Assembly (NCBI RefSeq): GCF_025909975.1
Contig: NZ_JAPCIO010000005.1
Location: 140,006-204,005, forward strand
Direction of reading: 5' to 3'
Origin: Flavobacterium lacisediminis
GTDB lineage: Bacteria > Bacteroidota > Bacteroidia > Flavobacteriales > Flavobacteriaceae
DNA length: 64,000 nt
Every line of letters begins with the position of its first letter. Within the stretch, counting starts at the first letter, position 1. The position numbers and the translations under genes are program-made. Positions 1 through 8,758 of this stretch are shown piece by piece. The notes under the pieces were generated by a model, which saw only the letters and a program-made list of their open reading frames with translations, made no database searches and had not been told where the DNA came from.

Positions 1-1163
1 CTGATTTATCAGAAAATCAGGTTATTGTATTTACCGAGTGGATGGGTAGAAGCCCACAGGTAATCGAAGCGCAAGTAACTTATCCTTTGGTTTCTAATCT
101 TCAAGGGATACCAAAAGTTAAAAATATACGGGGAGCCTCCATGTTTGGGATGAGCTTTGTCTATATCATTTTTGAAGACAATGTAGATACCTACTGGGCA
201 AGAACCCGTGTGTTGGAACGATTAAATTATGCCCAACGTTTACTTCCACAAAATGTTGTTCCAACCTTAGGACCAGATGGTACAGGTGTTGGCCATATTT
301 TTTGGTATCATTTGGAAGCTAACGGAATGGATCTTGGGGAACAACGTGCCTTACAGGATTGGTATGTGAAATTTGCACTGCAAACTGTTCCCGGTGTAGC
401 AGAAGTTGCTTCATTCGGAGGTTTTGAAAAGCAATATCAATTGGTTTTAGATCCACTAAAAATGCAGTATTATAATGTCAGTATGATGGAAGTAATGAAT
501 GCTGTTAAGGCTAATAACAATGATGTAGGCGGCCGAAAGTTTGAAATGAGTAATATGTCTTATATCATTAGAGGTTTAGGCTACATAAAGAACAGTAAAG
601 ATGTCGAGGATATTTCGATTAAAAATTACAATTCTATCCCTGTGAAGGTAAAAGACATAGGTTCAGTACAAATGGGTGGAGATTTACGCCTTGGAATTTT
701 TGACCAAAACGGAACTGGGGAAGTCGTAGGCGGTATAGTGGTAATGCGTTACGGCGAAAATGCTGATAAAGTCATCAAAGCGGTTAAAGCAAAGATGAAA
801 GAAGTTGAAAAAGGATTGCCCGAAGGAGTGAAATTTAAAACTTCCTATGACAGAAGCGAGTTAATCGAAAAAGCTATTGAATCTGTCAAGGGAACACTTA
901 TAGAAGAAATGATAGCAGTTTCACTCGTTATCTTAATTTTTCTGTTCCATTGGAGAAGCGCCCTTATAATCTTAATTCAACTTCCTATATCCGTAGCAAT
1001 TGGCTTCATATTGCTTGAAGCATTTGGTATTTCATCTAATATTATGTCATTAACCGGTATTGCACTCGCTATTGGAGTTGTTGTGGATGATGGAATTGTA
1101 ATGGTTGAAAACGCCTACAGGACAATCTCAGAGAAACAAGAAGAAATGATTGATAACAAGTAA
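1..1163 (+). CDS. cusA: CusA-type heavy-metal RND efflux pump, N-terminal half (5' end outside window, interrupted by stop)
   Basis: The reading frame is already open at the window edge, so the gene begins upstream. It covers the first periplasmic (porter) domain of an HME-RND pump and runs through transmembrane helix 4, with the proton-relay type segment VVDDGIVMVENAYR near the end. The frame then meets a TAA at 1161-1163. Two codons later the same frame continues into the second half of CusA at 1170. Intact family members are single proteins of about 1,030-1,050 residues, so this is one gene broken by a nonsense codon (a one-base change from AAA would produce it) or a sequencing error. Two co-assembling halves are possible but less likely. 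Confidence 0.85.
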   Translation, partial: DLSENQVIVFTEWMGRSPQVIEAQVTYPLVSNLQGIPKVKNIRGASMFGMSFVYIIFEDNVDTYWARTRVLERLNYAQRLLPQNVVPTLGPDGTGVGHIFWYHLEANGMDLGEQRALQDWYVKFALQTVPGVAEVASFGGFEKQYQLVLDPLKMQYYNVSMMEVMNAVKANNNDVGGRKFEMSNMSYIIRGLGYIKNSKDVEDISIKNYNSIPVKVKDIGSVQMGGDLRLGIFDQNGTGEVVGGIVVMRYGENADKVIKAVKAKMKEVEKGLPEGVKFKTSYDRSELIEKAIESVKGTLIEEMIAVSLVILIFLFHWRSALIILIQLPISVAIGFILLEAFGISSNIMSLTGIALAIGVVVDDGIVMVENAYRTISEKQEEMIDNK

Positions 1164-1169
1164 AATGGT

Positions 1170-3110
1170 ATGATGATAGAAAAAATTAAAAATTTATTTA
1201 AAAAGGAACACGACCCTTTATCCTCTGATGAAAAACTTCAACTAATTGAAAAATCATCAAAGTTAGTAGGACCGGGTGTTTTTTACTCAACACTGATCGT
1301 AATTGCGTCTTTTCTACCGGTTTTTTTACTCACAGGTATGGAAGGAAAATTATTTAGTCCCTTGGCTTGGACAAAATCATTCATTCTAATCGTTGATGCT
1401 TTTTTAGCCATTACACTCACACCGGTGCTTATAAGCTTTTTATTAAAAGGTAAACTTCGTCCTGAGAATAAAAACCCAATCAATAAAAAACTGGAAAGTG
1501 TATACACTCCTATTTTGGTTTTTTGTTTGAAATGGAGGAAAACGGTTTTAGGAATTAATGTAGTAGCTTTACTAATCGGTTTAGTCATGTTTACTCGTTT
1601 AGGTTCCGAGTTTATGCCACCATTGGATGAAGGTTCAGTACTTTTCATGCCGGTTACCTTGCCCGATGTTTCAAACTCGGAAGTAAAAAGAATATTGCAG
1701 GTTCAAGACAAATTGATAAAATCAATTCCCGAAGTAGACCATGTATTGGGAAAAGCTGGTAGAGCCAATACTGCTACAGATAATAGCCCTATTAGCATGA
1801 TTGAAACCATCATTTTATTAAAACCTCAAAGTGAATGGAGAGAAGGAAAAACAAAGAATGATATTATAACCGAAATAAATAATAAACTCCAAATTCCGGG
1901 AGTAACCAACGGCTTTACACAGCCTATCATTAATAGAATAAACATGCTATCTACTGGTATTCGAACAGATGTTGGAATTAAAGTTTATGGAGAAAGTTTA
2001 GATACCATTAATGCACTATCTCAAAAAATCAAAAAAGCACTCGAAGGTACTTCGGGTGTAAAAGATTTGTATGCGGAGCCAATAACTGGTGGAAGGTACA
2101 TTGACATTGAGCCAAAGAGGGAGCTTTTGGGCAGATACGGCCTTTCAATTGACGATATTAATGCAGTTGTTGAAGCAGCTATCGGAGGAATGAAACTGAC
2201 AACTACAATTGAAGGACGACAACGCTTCTCTGTAAATGCAAGATATGCACAAGAATATAGAAACAGTATTGATGCACTGAAAAAATTGCAAGTCCAAACG
2301 ATGCAATATGGCCCAATTCCTTTAGAAACCATTGCAGAGGTAAAAATAAGCGATGGGCCGCCTATGATAAATAGCGAAAATGCCATGCTTCGGGGAAGTG
2401 TGCTGTTTAATGTACGTGATCGAGATTTAGGTAGTACTGTGAAAGAAGCTCAGAAAAAATTAAATTCAATGATGTCTAAAATGCCAAAAGGATATTACAT
2501 TGAATGGAGTGGCCAGTGGGAAAATCAGTTGAGAGCCAATAAAACGCTAAGCATGATACTACCAATTGTGGTGATAATTATCTTCCTTATTTTATATTTT
2601 ACTTACCACTCCATGAAAGAATCCCTCATTACAATGATAACAGTGCCTTTTGCTTTAATCGGTGGTGTTTTTATGGTCTATTTCTACGGAATAAATTTAT
2701 CTGTTGCGGTTGCGGTTGGTTTTATTGCCCTCTTCGGAATGGCCATTGAAACAGCTATGTTAATGACGATCTATTTAAATGAATCGATGAACAAAATGGT
2801 TGAGAAATACGGAAATAGCAAAGAGGTTATCACCGAAGAAATATTGAGACAATATATTATTGATGGATCAGCCAAAAGGTTGCGACCAAAACTAATGACG
2901 GTTTCTGTTTCTTTATTTGGTCTTATTCCGATACTTTGGGCAACAGGTACAGGTGCCGATGTAATGTTACCTATCACAGTTCCTCTTATTGGTGGGACAA
3001 TTACTTCTACAATTTATGTATTATTAGTAACTCCTATTGTTTTTGAAATGGTGAAACTTCACGAATTAAAAACTAAAGGCAAAATAGAACTTATAGATGT
3101 TAAAGAATAA
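1170..3110 (+). CDS. cusA: CusA-type heavy-metal RND efflux pump, C-terminal half
   Basis: This is the in-frame continuation of the preceding ORF and holds transmembrane segments 5-12 and the second periplasmic domain of a Cu(I)/Ag(I) exporter. The three methionines that form the metal-binding triad in E. coli CusA appear conserved: LFMP (about residue 160), SPISM (about 210) and INMLSTGIR (about 259), which points to copper/silver rather than zinc. The first ATG pair at 1170 is only a restart candidate in what should be a cytoplasmic loop, and no strong ribosome site precedes it. The 3' end overlaps the outer-membrane partner gene by 14 bp. Unless the stop is read through, the pump is probably inactive. 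Confidence 0.8.
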   Translation: MMIEKIKNLFKKEHDPLSSDEKLQLIEKSSKLVGPGVFYSTLIVIASFLPVFLLTGMEGKLFSPLAWTKSFILIVDAFLAITLTPVLISFLLKGKLRPENKNPINKKLESVYTPILVFCLKWRKTVLGINVVALLIGLVMFTRLGSEFMPPLDEGSVLFMPVTLPDVSNSEVKRILQVQDKLIKSIPEVDHVLGKAGRANTATDNSPISMIETIILLKPQSEWREGKTKNDIITEINNKLQIPGVTNGFTQPIINRINMLSTGIRTDVGIKVYGESLDTINALSQKIKKALEGTSGVKDLYAEPITGGRYIDIEPKRELLGRYGLSIDDINAVVEAAIGGMKLTTTIEGRQRFSVNARYAQEYRNSIDALKKLQVQTMQYGPIPLETIAEVKISDGPPMINSENAMLRGSVLFNVRDRDLGSTVKEAQKKLNSMMSKMPKGYYIEWSGQWENQLRANKTLSMILPIVVIIIFLILYFTYHSMKESLITMITVPFALIGGVFMVYFYGINLSVAVAVGFIALFGMAIETAMLMTIYLNESMNKMVEKYGNSKEVITEEILRQYIIDGSAKRLRPKLMTVSVSLFGLIPILWATGTGADVMLPITVPLIGGTITSTIYVLLVTPIVFEMVKLHELKTKGKIELIDVKE

Positions 3111-4350
3111 ATATTATATCGTTATAAGCTTTTTGATTTTAAGCTTTACAATTGCTAATGCACAGATTGTTTCACTGGATAATATCTTGAGCACAATCAA
3201 AACCGATAATCCGCAGCTAAAAATGTATGATGCCGATATCCAAAGTATGGATGCTGCTGCAAAAGGGGCTAAAAGCTGGATGGCACCTCAAGTAGAAACC
3301 GGTTTTTTTATGACGCCCTACAATACCAAAATGTGGAAAGCAGATGATATGAGTCCTGGCATGGGCAGTTATATGATTGGAGTCTCACAAATGATTCCCA
3401 ATTCAAAAAAACAAAATGCCGAATACAAGTATATGAACGCAATGTCATCTGTTGAAAAAGAAAACAAAAATTACACTTTAAATCAGCTTTATGCTATAGC
3501 CAAGACAAATTATTATCAATGGCTTGTACTAAACAAAAAAGTCAAAGTGGCCAATGATAACTTACTACTCTTAAAATACATGATAAAAAGCATGGAAATA
3601 AGATACCAGTACAATATGGATAAACTCCCCACTTATTATAAAGCAAAATCTCAATATAATGAGTTAGAAAGTATGATTATAATGCTTCAGAATGATATTT
3701 CACAAAAAAGAATTATGCTCAACACTCTAATGTCAAGAGATAAAAATATGGTGTTTGAAATTGAAGAAGCATTCGAACTAAAGGAATACAATTCACAACT
3801 ATTGGACACCTCATCAATTTCCAAAAACAGAAGTGATATAAATGCCATCAAAAGAACCATGGAAGTAAACCAACTGAAAATTGATGCAGAAAAATCAAAA
3901 TTTCTACCCGAATTTGGAGTTAAATATGACCACATGTTTGCTTTTGGACAACAGCCACAGCAATTCTCACTAATGGGCATGATGACTATCCCCATGCCTT
4001 GGTCAACAAAAATGAACAAAGCCAATATCAGTAGCTTTCAAATTAAAAATGAAAGTCTCAATTGGCAAAAACAAATGATTTTAAATGAAACAGTTGGAAT
4101 GATTTCGGGCATGAATACAGAGCTTTCTAACCTCAATAAACAATACAATATCTCCGAAAAAAGCATCATCCCTTCATTGCGCAAAAATTATGATACCGCC
4201 GTTTTGGCTTGGCAAAATAACACTGGTGATTTGTTCATTGTCTTAGACGCATGGGAAGCTTTGAACATGGCCCAAATGGACGCTCTCGACAAATTGCAGT
4301 CCATACTAAACACTCAGGTCGAAATCGAAAAACAACTCGAAATTAAGTAA
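3097..4350 (+). CDS. cusC: TolC-family outer-membrane efflux protein (CusC-like)
   Basis: The protein has 417 residues with a signal peptide ending near ANAQ (residues 20-23). The rest is largely alpha-helical with long coiled-coil stretches, as expected for two TolC repeats. It would form the outer-membrane channel through which the CusA-like pump exports metal. Many methionines occur (for example MSPGMGSYMIG and LMGMMTIPMPW), a common feature of copper/silver systems. It overlaps the pump gene and is followed after 2 bp by the adaptor gene, so translation is probably coupled. The TolC assignment is firm; the metal is inferred from neighbours. Confidence 0.85.
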   Translation: MLKNKYYIVISFLILSFTIANAQIVSLDNILSTIKTDNPQLKMYDADIQSMDAAAKGAKSWMAPQVETGFFMTPYNTKMWKADDMSPGMGSYMIGVSQMIPNSKKQNAEYKYMNAMSSVEKENKNYTLNQLYAIAKTNYYQWLVLNKKVKVANDNLLLLKYMIKSMEIRYQYNMDKLPTYYKAKSQYNELESMIIMLQNDISQKRIMLNTLMSRDKNMVFEIEEAFELKEYNSQLLDTSSISKNRSDINAIKRTMEVNQLKIDAEKSKFLPEFGVKYDHMFAFGQQPQQFSLMGMMTIPMPWSTKMNKANISSFQIKNESLNWQKQMILNETVGMISGMNTELSNLNKQYNISEKSIIPSLRKNYDTAVLAWQNNTGDLFIVLDAWEALNMAQMDALDKLQSILNTQVEIEKQLEIK

Positions 4351-4352
4351 CT

Positions 4353-5600
4353 ATGAATAAGTATATAAAATATGGTTTGATTCTAGGTATAATAGCAATA
4401 ATCGGTTCTGCTATTTATTTCTATGTCATAAAACCTGAAGTACATGACGCAAGCTCTCATCAAAACGTTGTCTATACCTGTTCAATGCATCCGCAAATTA
4501 TTAGAGATAAACCTGGAAACTGCCCTATTTGCGGAATGACTTTAGTAAAAAAAGTAATTGACAATCATGCTATTGAAGATTATAATATTGATAATGTCAT
4601 CAAGCCAACAGATAACTTTGTAGTAGGTAAATTTCAAACTATAACAGCAATAGATTCAACTTTAAGTGGTGAAATCAATCTTCCTGGCACTGTCGCTTAT
4701 GACCCAAATTCAGCGGTAAATATTGCAGCAAGAATAAGTGGCCGAATTGAAAAAATATATGTGAATTTTAAATACCAACGAATTAATAAAGGACAAAAAT
4801 TATTTGATTTATATAGCCCTGAACTTTTAACTGAGCAAGAAAACTTTATTTATTTACTTTCAAATGATATTGATAACAGCTCAATTATTGAGGCATCAAA
4901 ACAAAAGTTGTTGCTTTACGGTATGACTCAAAATCAAATAAGTGCTTTAGCTAATTCAAAAAAAGCCAATCCTAAAATAGCCATTTACAGTCCTTCTAAT
5001 GGAATTGTCATAGGGTCAGAAACAATGGTTACTCCATCAAATTCTGCAATGCAAAGTATGAATAACAGTACTGAAAAACTTGAGTTAAAAGAAGGAAACT
5101 ATGTCAAAAAAGGAGAAGTTGTGTTTAAATTAGTAAATACTGATAAAGTTTGGGGAGTATTCAACATTACTCAGGAAAGCAGCAGTTTTATTGAAGTCAA
5201 TCAAGCCATTAAAATAACTTCTGAACTCAATGCTGAAGAATCAATAGAAGCGAAAATAAATTTTATTGAAACACAATTTAATGCTACCGACAAAACCAAT
5301 AGAATTAGGGTTTATTTAAACAACAATACACTCAAATTGCCGATAGGTTTGAGATTGCAAGGTATTATAAAAACACGGTCAATTAGCGGTCTTTGGATAC
5401 AAAAAAACGCATTGGTAAGTACAGGTAATAAAAAAATTGTTTTTGTTAAATCTCACAATGGTTTTAAAGCAACACCGGTAAAAACAGGGTTTGAACTGAA
5501 CGGTTATATTCAAATCATTAAAGGTATTTCTGTTAGTGATACTATTGCAAAAAATGCACAATATTTAATCGATAGCGAAAGCTTTATTAAAACGGAGTAA
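4353..5600 (+). CDS. cusB: RND periplasmic adaptor (CusB-like) with heavy-metal-binding domain
   Basis: The 415-residue membrane-fusion protein has one N-terminal membrane anchor (residues 7-26). Next comes a heavy-metal-binding motif, YTCSMHPQI...CPICGM (about residues 41-63), found in CusB-like proteins. The remainder has barrel-sandwich/lipoyl and beta-barrel segments, including GRIEKIYVNFKYQRINKGQ and IYSPSNGIVIGSE, which suit an adaptor bridging pump and channel. It lies 2 bp after cusC and 2 bp before a second adaptor gene, so the operon makes two different adaptors. The Cys/Met motif supports copper or silver as substrate. Confidence 0.88.
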   Translation: MNKYIKYGLILGIIAIIGSAIYFYVIKPEVHDASSHQNVVYTCSMHPQIIRDKPGNCPICGMTLVKKVIDNHAIEDYNIDNVIKPTDNFVVGKFQTITAIDSTLSGEINLPGTVAYDPNSAVNIAARISGRIEKIYVNFKYQRINKGQKLFDLYSPELLTEQENFIYLLSNDIDNSSIIEASKQKLLLYGMTQNQISALANSKKANPKIAIYSPSNGIVIGSETMVTPSNSAMQSMNNSTEKLELKEGNYVKKGEVVFKLVNTDKVWGVFNITQESSSFIEVNQAIKITSELNAEESIEAKINFIETQFNATDKTNRIRVYLNNNTLKLPIGLRLQGIIKTRSISGLWIQKNALVSTGNKKIVFVKSHNGFKATPVKTGFELNGYIQIIKGISVSDTIAKNAQYLIDSESFIKTE

Positions 5601-5602
5601 GT

Positions 5603-6850
5603 ATGAAAAATTTAAATCAAATAGGCATCTTTTTATTGCTTTCCCTAATATTTACAGCTTGTAATTCTTCTAAAAAAGAAGACCATTCTCAGCATGAGAA
5701 TAAAAAAGAAGACCACTCTCAACATGATAAAAATAAAGAAACTACTTTTTATACATGTTCTATGGATCCTCAAGTAAAAGAAGATAAACCCGGCAAGTGT
5801 CCTATTTGCCACATGGAGTTAACACCCATAAAACAGGATGATAGTGAGGTTAACCAAATAAGTTTAAGTAAACAACAAATTCAACTTGGTAATATCACAA
5901 CTCAAGTTATAGGACAAACACAAAACAATTTAGAACAAAACTACACAGGTGTTTTAACATTCAATCAAGAAAAATCTAAAACCTTTTCTTCAAAAGCAAT
6001 GGGTAGAATTGAAAAATTATATTTCAAATCCACTGGTGATTACCTATCCAAAAACCAGCCTGTCTTTCAATTATACAGTGAGGATATTGCAATAGCAAAA
6101 CAAGACTATTATACAGCATTTAAACAACTGGAAATGCCCGGTAATTTTGGAAAAAACGCAAAAAATATAATGAATGCCGCCAAACAAAAACTCTTATTCT
6201 ATGGTTTGTCCAATACTCAAATTGAGAATATTAAAAGTAATAAAGATGTTTCCCCATATACCACATTTTATAGCACTGTCAGCGGCACAGTTTCAGAAAT
6301 AAGTACTGCTGAAGGAAGCTATATCATGGAAGGCGAACCAATCATCAAAGTAACTGATTTGAATAAACTCTGGCTTGAAACACAAGTTAATATCAACTAC
6401 TTCAAAAGCCTCAAAATAGGCCAAATTGCTACAATAACATTTGTCGATTTCCCTGATAAATCAATAAGCGCTAAAATCTCATTTATCAATCCTGAAATAA
6501 ACCCGGAAACCCGTTTACTTTTGATTCGATTTGAAATACCAAATCAAAATCTAATTTTAAAACCGGGAATGCAGGCCATTGCAAAATTGATGATTTCCGG
6601 CGGTAAAGGAATATACATTCCCACCGATGCAGTAATTAGAGAAGAAAACGCATCCTACATCTGGGTAGAAAAAAAACCGGGTGTTTATGAAAATCTAATG
6701 GTAGAAACAGGAATTGAAACTAATGGACTGATAGAAATCAAAACAAAAATTGCCAATGGTCAAAAAGTAGTGATAACGGGTGCCTATGCCATCAATAGCG
6801 AATATAAATTCCGCAAAGGCAGTAACCCGATGGAAGGAATGAAAATGTAA
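5603..6850 (+). CDS. second RND periplasmic adaptor, lipoprotein with heavy-metal-binding domain
   Basis: The 415-residue protein starts with a lipoprotein signal (LIFTAC, Cys about residue 20). A duplicated His-rich stretch follows (KKEDHSQH twice), then the motif YTCSMDPQV...CPICHMEL, in which the usual CGM is CHM. The rest matches CusB-like adaptors, with segments such as GRIEKLYFKSTGDYLSKNQ and YSTVSGTVSEISTAEGSYI. Paired non-identical adaptors occur in RND complexes that assemble as heterodimers, so it may pair with the upstream adaptor. It could also act as a metal-delivering variant. The internal repeat at the N-terminus is probably a metal-buffering tail. Confidence 0.82.
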   Translation: MKNLNQIGIFLLLSLIFTACNSSKKEDHSQHENKKEDHSQHDKNKETTFYTCSMDPQVKEDKPGKCPICHMELTPIKQDDSEVNQISLSKQQIQLGNITTQVIGQTQNNLEQNYTGVLTFNQEKSKTFSSKAMGRIEKLYFKSTGDYLSKNQPVFQLYSEDIAIAKQDYYTAFKQLEMPGNFGKNAKNIMNAAKQKLLFYGLSNTQIENIKSNKDVSPYTTFYSTVSGTVSEISTAEGSYIMEGEPIIKVTDLNKLWLETQVNINYFKSLKIGQIATITFVDFPDKSISAKISFINPEINPETRLLLIRFEIPNQNLILKPGMQAIAKLMISGGKGIYIPTDAVIREENASYIWVEKKPGVYENLMVETGIETNGLIEIKTKIANGQKVVITGAYAINSEYKFRKGSNPMEGMKM

Positions 6851-6864
6851 TTTAAATAGTAAGA

Positions 6865-8109
6865 ATGAACAATTTTAATCAAATAATACAGCAATACAAA
6901 AACGATACAGAGAGTGTTTATAATACTTGGTTTGTTGACAATGACCAACGGTTAAAGGCATTCAGAACTATCCGCCGCGGAATTATTCAGGTTGTTGAAG
7001 ATATCAAAAACAAATCATTCCCAAACGATTTTAAAAATAGCAGCTTAGAATTTGTACTGAATTGCATTGCCGAGCAAAAACAGGTATTTGTTGGGGTTTC
7101 ACATCCTTTTTATTGGAAACCAAAACTCCGAATTCCTGATATCTATGAAAATCAAACCAATAAAATTGCTTTTGGCCAATTCTTAGAAAATTGTATTAAC
7201 GCAAAAAATGAAGAACAGGTACTTAAAGAAATTGTTAAACTGGACGAATTACGCATCAAAGGATTGGGGCCGGCCGTTGCCAGTATTTTGTATTTTTTGC
7301 ACCCAACGTGGTTTCCTCCTTTCAACACGGCAATTGTAAATGGTTTTAATTTTTTATTCAAGGATAAAAAAAAATTGGGGAGCTGGAGTGAATACTTAAA
7401 AATTAGAGAGACACTACTGGAAACAAATTCAAAATTCAAATCGGAACTATCCAATGATTTAGGTGCAATCGCAGGATTGTGTTTTGAAATTGGGACTCAA
7501 AAAATGCTAATAGGAAATGATGATTATCTGAGTGAAGAAGAGCGTCATAAATTGGAAAAAAACATAGTAAAACGCCAAAAAGAAATTATCGAAGAAAAAA
7601 AAGAAGATAATCTGCATAGTGAAATGCAATACCATCTATTGAAAATTGGGGCATCATTAGGATTCGATGTTACACCGGCAAGTAATGATAAAAGCAAAGC
7701 TTTCAACGGACAAAATTTTTCTTTTATCTCTATAAATAAATTCCCTGAATTACCTTGTGACAAAGACACTCAGAACACCATCAAACTCATAGATGTTTTA
7801 TGGTTTGAAAAAGGAACTGACAACATTATCGGAGCATTTGAAGTAGAAAAAAGCACTAGTATTTACTCTGGGATTTTGCGTCTTTCAGATCTTTATTTCA
7901 GTATTTCTGATGGTGATGAAGTATTTTATATCATAATCCCTGACAGTCGCGAAAAAGATGTCATTCAGCAACTCAATAGACCTGTTATAAAAAATTCAAA
8001 AATGAATATTAAATACATTCTCTTTTCAGAACTAAGAACCAATTGTGATGCAATTTGCAAATTCGGTACAGACCATTCGATCATGGATAAAATAGCAAAA
8101 ACAATTTAA
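6865..8109 (+). CDS. PD-(D/E)XK-type restriction-endonuclease-like protein with helix-hairpin-helix-like N-terminal half
   Basis: The protein has 414 residues and no signal peptide. The N-terminal half contains IKGLGPAVASILYFLHP (about residues 131-147), resembling a helix-hairpin-helix DNA-binding element. A charged coiled linker (about residues 220-250) leads to a C-terminal nuclease-like domain with LIDVLWF, then AFEVEKSTSIYSGILRLSDL. I recognise this signature from restriction-endonuclease-like domains in defence and restriction proteins; D in IDV and E/E in EVE are the likely active-site acids. It starts 14 bp after the adaptor gene and ends 7 bp before the regulator gene, so it appears co-transcribed with copper genes. 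No methylase partner is visible. A metal-homeostasis role is unproven. Confidence 0.6.
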   Translation: MNNFNQIIQQYKNDTESVYNTWFVDNDQRLKAFRTIRRGIIQVVEDIKNKSFPNDFKNSSLEFVLNCIAEQKQVFVGVSHPFYWKPKLRIPDIYENQTNKIAFGQFLENCINAKNEEQVLKEIVKLDELRIKGLGPAVASILYFLHPTWFPPFNTAIVNGFNFLFKDKKKLGSWSEYLKIRETLLETNSKFKSELSNDLGAIAGLCFEIGTQKMLIGNDDYLSEEERHKLEKNIVKRQKEIIEEKKEDNLHSEMQYHLLKIGASLGFDVTPASNDKSKAFNGQNFSFISINKFPELPCDKDTQNTIKLIDVLWFEKGTDNIIGAFEVEKSTSIYSGILRLSDLYFSISDGDEVFYIIIPDSREKDVIQQLNRPVIKNSKMNIKYILFSELRTNCDAICKFGTDHSIMDKIAKTI

Positions 8110-8116
8110 TAACTCA

Positions 8117-8680
8117 ATGATGAAGCTACACATTAAAAATATGGTATGCAGCCGCTGCAAGATAGTAGTAAAATCTGTATTTGAAAATATGGGCATCAAT
8201 CCTGTTTCAGTTGATTTAGGTGAAGTTGAATTGAAAAATGACATTCAGGAAATCCAAAAAAACGAATTATTAAAAAAGCTTCATGCTGTAGGCTTTGATT
8301 TGATTGATGATAGGAAAAGCAAAACTATCGATAAGATTAAAACATTGATTATTGATTTGGTTCAAAATAAAAACAATCATTTAAAAACAAATCTATCCGA
8401 GTTTCTATTCCAAGAGCTACACCAAGACTATAATACCTTGAGCAACCTCTTTTCCGAAGTAGAAAACACAACAATTGAAAAATACTTCATTAATCTGAAA
8501 ATTGAGAAAGTAAAAGAGTTGATCATCTATGATGAATTATCCCTAAGCCAAATAGCTTACTCTTTAAACTATAGTAGCGTTTCACATTTAAGTAATCAAT
8601 TCAAAAAAGTAACCGGCTTTTCACCAACACACTTTAAGAATATAAAAACCATTAAACGAAAGCAAATCGAAGACTTATAA
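8117..8680 (+). CDS. AraC-family transcriptional regulator with N-terminal HMA-like metal-sensing domain
   Basis: Residues 1-65 form a heavy-metal-associated (HMA) fold with the metal-binding motif MVCSRCK (Cys 11 and 14). Residues 90-187 form an AraC DNA-binding domain with two helix-turn-helix units; LSLSQIAYSLNYSSVSHLSNQFKK and TGFSPTHFK are typical of the second. The fusion would let Cu(I) or a similar ion alter DNA binding directly. The gene is 78 bp upstream of the P-type ATPase, and that gap carries a 21-bp-spaced direct repeat that may be its operator. It probably activates the whole metal operon, as AraC proteins usually activate. Confidence 0.85.
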   Translation: MMKLHIKNMVCSRCKIVVKSVFENMGINPVSVDLGEVELKNDIQEIQKNELLKKLHAVGFDLIDDRKSKTIDKIKTLIIDLVQNKNNHLKTNLSEFLFQELHQDYNTLSNLFSEVENTTIEKYFINLKIEKVKELIIYDELSLSQIAYSLNYSSVSHLSNQFKKVTGFSPTHFKNIKTIKRKQIEDL

Positions 8681-8683
8681 ATC

Positions 8684-8712
8684 TTGCAAATCAAACCCAA
8701 AATTTTGCAAAT
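8684..8712 (+). promoter_or_regulatory. putative operator: TTGCAAAT direct repeat upstream of copA
   Basis: Two copies of TTGCAAAT lie at 8684-8691 and 8705-8712, exactly 21 bp apart, in the gap between the AraC-type regulator gene and the P-type ATPase gene. Direct repeats two helical turns apart are the usual target layout for AraC proteins. The regulator assignment is inference from adjacency. Confidence 0.5.
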
Positions 8713-8758
8713 ACAAAAAGCAGTTATGATAGAAATTTGTATTAAAATAATATAAAAA

